Of a stretch of 6,216 nucleotides of DNA, positions 5,691-6,216 are shown piece after piece. How positions within the stretch are numbered: position 1 is the stretch's first letter; each line of letters opens with the position of its first letter. Below the pieces are notes generated by a model. That model worked only from the letters and a program-made list of their open reading frames with translations, was not told the DNA's origin and made no database searches. Made by a program: the position numbers and the translations under genes. Origin of the DNA: Chromatiales bacterium (GTDB lineage: Bacteria; Pseudomonadota; Gammaproteobacteria; JACCYU01). The stretch is from contig JAPSGG010000102.1 in NCBI GenBank assembly GCA_031177845.1, forward strand, positions 1 to 6,216. Direction: 5' to 3'.

Positions 5691-6216
5691 ATGGCCAATG
5701 AAGTCTGCTTTGCGACGCTGAAGTTCGATAAGCCTTGGACGCTCGATAATTATTACAGGGTTGGCGGTTACGAGGCCTGGAAGAAAATCCTCGCTGAGAA
5801 GACGCCGCGCGAGAAAATCATCGAAGAGGTCAAGGCATCAGGTCTGCGCGGGCGCGGCGGTGCCGGATTCCCGACCGGGCTCAAGTGGAGCTTCATGCCC
5901 AAGAACCCGCAGGGGCAGAGCTACCTCGTGTGCAACTCGGATGAATCCGAGCCCGGCACCTGCAAGGACCGCGACATCCTGCGCTTCAATCCGCATGCCC
6001 TGATCGAAGGCATGGCAATCGCGGGCTATGCGATTGGCGCCACGATCGGCTACAACTACATGCGCGGCGAGTTCATGGACGAGGTCTACCGGCGCTTCAA
6101 GGTGGCGCTGGATGAGGCCTACGCCGCTGGTTACCTCGGCAAGAACATCAAGGGCTCGGGGATCGACTTCGATCTGCGCGACACACTAGGCGCCGGCGCC
6201 TATATCTGCGGTGAGG
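5691..6216 (+). CDS. nuoF: NADH-quinone oxidoreductase subunit F (NADH/FMN subunit), partial
   Basis: This is the first 175 codons of NuoF (51-kDa subunit homologue), the subunit that binds NADH and FMN and accepts hydride. The gene runs off the window end. The translation begins [18 protein letters not shown], typical of gammaproteobacterial NuoF as I remember it. [13 protein letters not shown] (54-66) is the glycine-rich flavin/nucleotide loop, [14 protein letters not shown] (82-95) is the conserved FMN-site segment, and GAGAYICGE (167-175) begins the next family motif. The 4Fe-4S cluster cysteines lie beyond the window. The Shine-Dalgarno is poor: only GAAGAA at 5683-5688, too close to the ATG. 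A second ATG at 5674 is out of frame and opens only a 15-codon frame. The 65-base spacer from nuoE is largely occupied by the ACAGAG repeat. Confidence 0.96.
   Translation, partial: MANEVCFATLKFDKPWTLDNYYRVGGYEAWKKILAEKTPREKIIEEVKASGLRGRGGAGFPTGLKWSFMPKNPQGQSYLVCNSDESEPGTCKDRDILRFNPHALIEGMAIAGYAIGATIGYNYMRGEFMDEVYRRFKVALDEAYAAGYLGKNIKGSGIDFDLRDTLGAGAYICGE

Noticed and set aside
5674..5721. ATG at 5674 as a start for nuoF or a small gene
   Set aside because: It is out of frame with nuoF and stops after 15 codons; ATG 5691 gives the expected NuoF N-terminus.
5761..6003. 80-codon plus-strand frame inside nuoF
   Set aside because: It is an Arg/Ser-rich shadow of nuoF in another frame with no recognisable domain.

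Overview
The window carries the 5' part of a respiratory complex I (nuo) operon on the + strand. Upstream of it, across a long gap, is an unrelated ECF sigma factor gene. The proteins look proteobacterial, most likely from a moderately GC-rich gammaproteobacterium. The best clues are the NuoC insert of about 38 residues before its GPRF motif, the NuoF N-terminus, and the nuoA-B-C-D-E-F order with separate nuoC and nuoD. This placement rests on remembered family features, not on a search.

Layout. Positions 2-1255 encode a complete ECF42-type sigma factor, with sigma-2 and sigma-4 regions followed by a long TPR-like C-terminal extension. Positions 1256-2173 are about 918 bp with no gene I can support. 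They hold several short perfect hairpins, two opposing low-quality ORFs and, near the end, a promoter-like or terminator-like element. From 2174 to the end run nuoA, nuoB, nuoC, nuoD, nuoE and the first 175 codons of nuoF. nuoA/nuoB overlap by 10 bp and nuoC/nuoD by 8 bp; nuoB and nuoC are 14 bp apart. The operon then loosens around nuoE, which has a 105-bp gap before it and a 65-bp gap after it.

Function. NuoB, C, D, E and F belong to the peripheral arm of NADH:quinone oxidoreductase. NuoF (FMN, NADH site) and NuoE (2Fe-2S) take electrons from NADH. NuoB (terminal 4Fe-4S cluster N2) and NuoD (quinone pocket) deliver them to quinone. NuoC and NuoA connect the arm and the membrane domain. All ligand residues I could check are intact, so the complex is probably functional.

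The most interesting part is nuoE. Two different palindromic intergenic repeats sit on either side of it. The upstream one lies inside a 30-codon reading frame that has the only good Shine-Dalgarno in the gap and whose TAG stop directly abuts the nuoE ATG. The downstream one overlaps the 3' end of nuoE and encodes the last residues of the protein. I found no CRISPR array, transposase, tRNA or rRNA, and no candidate for a wholly new system.
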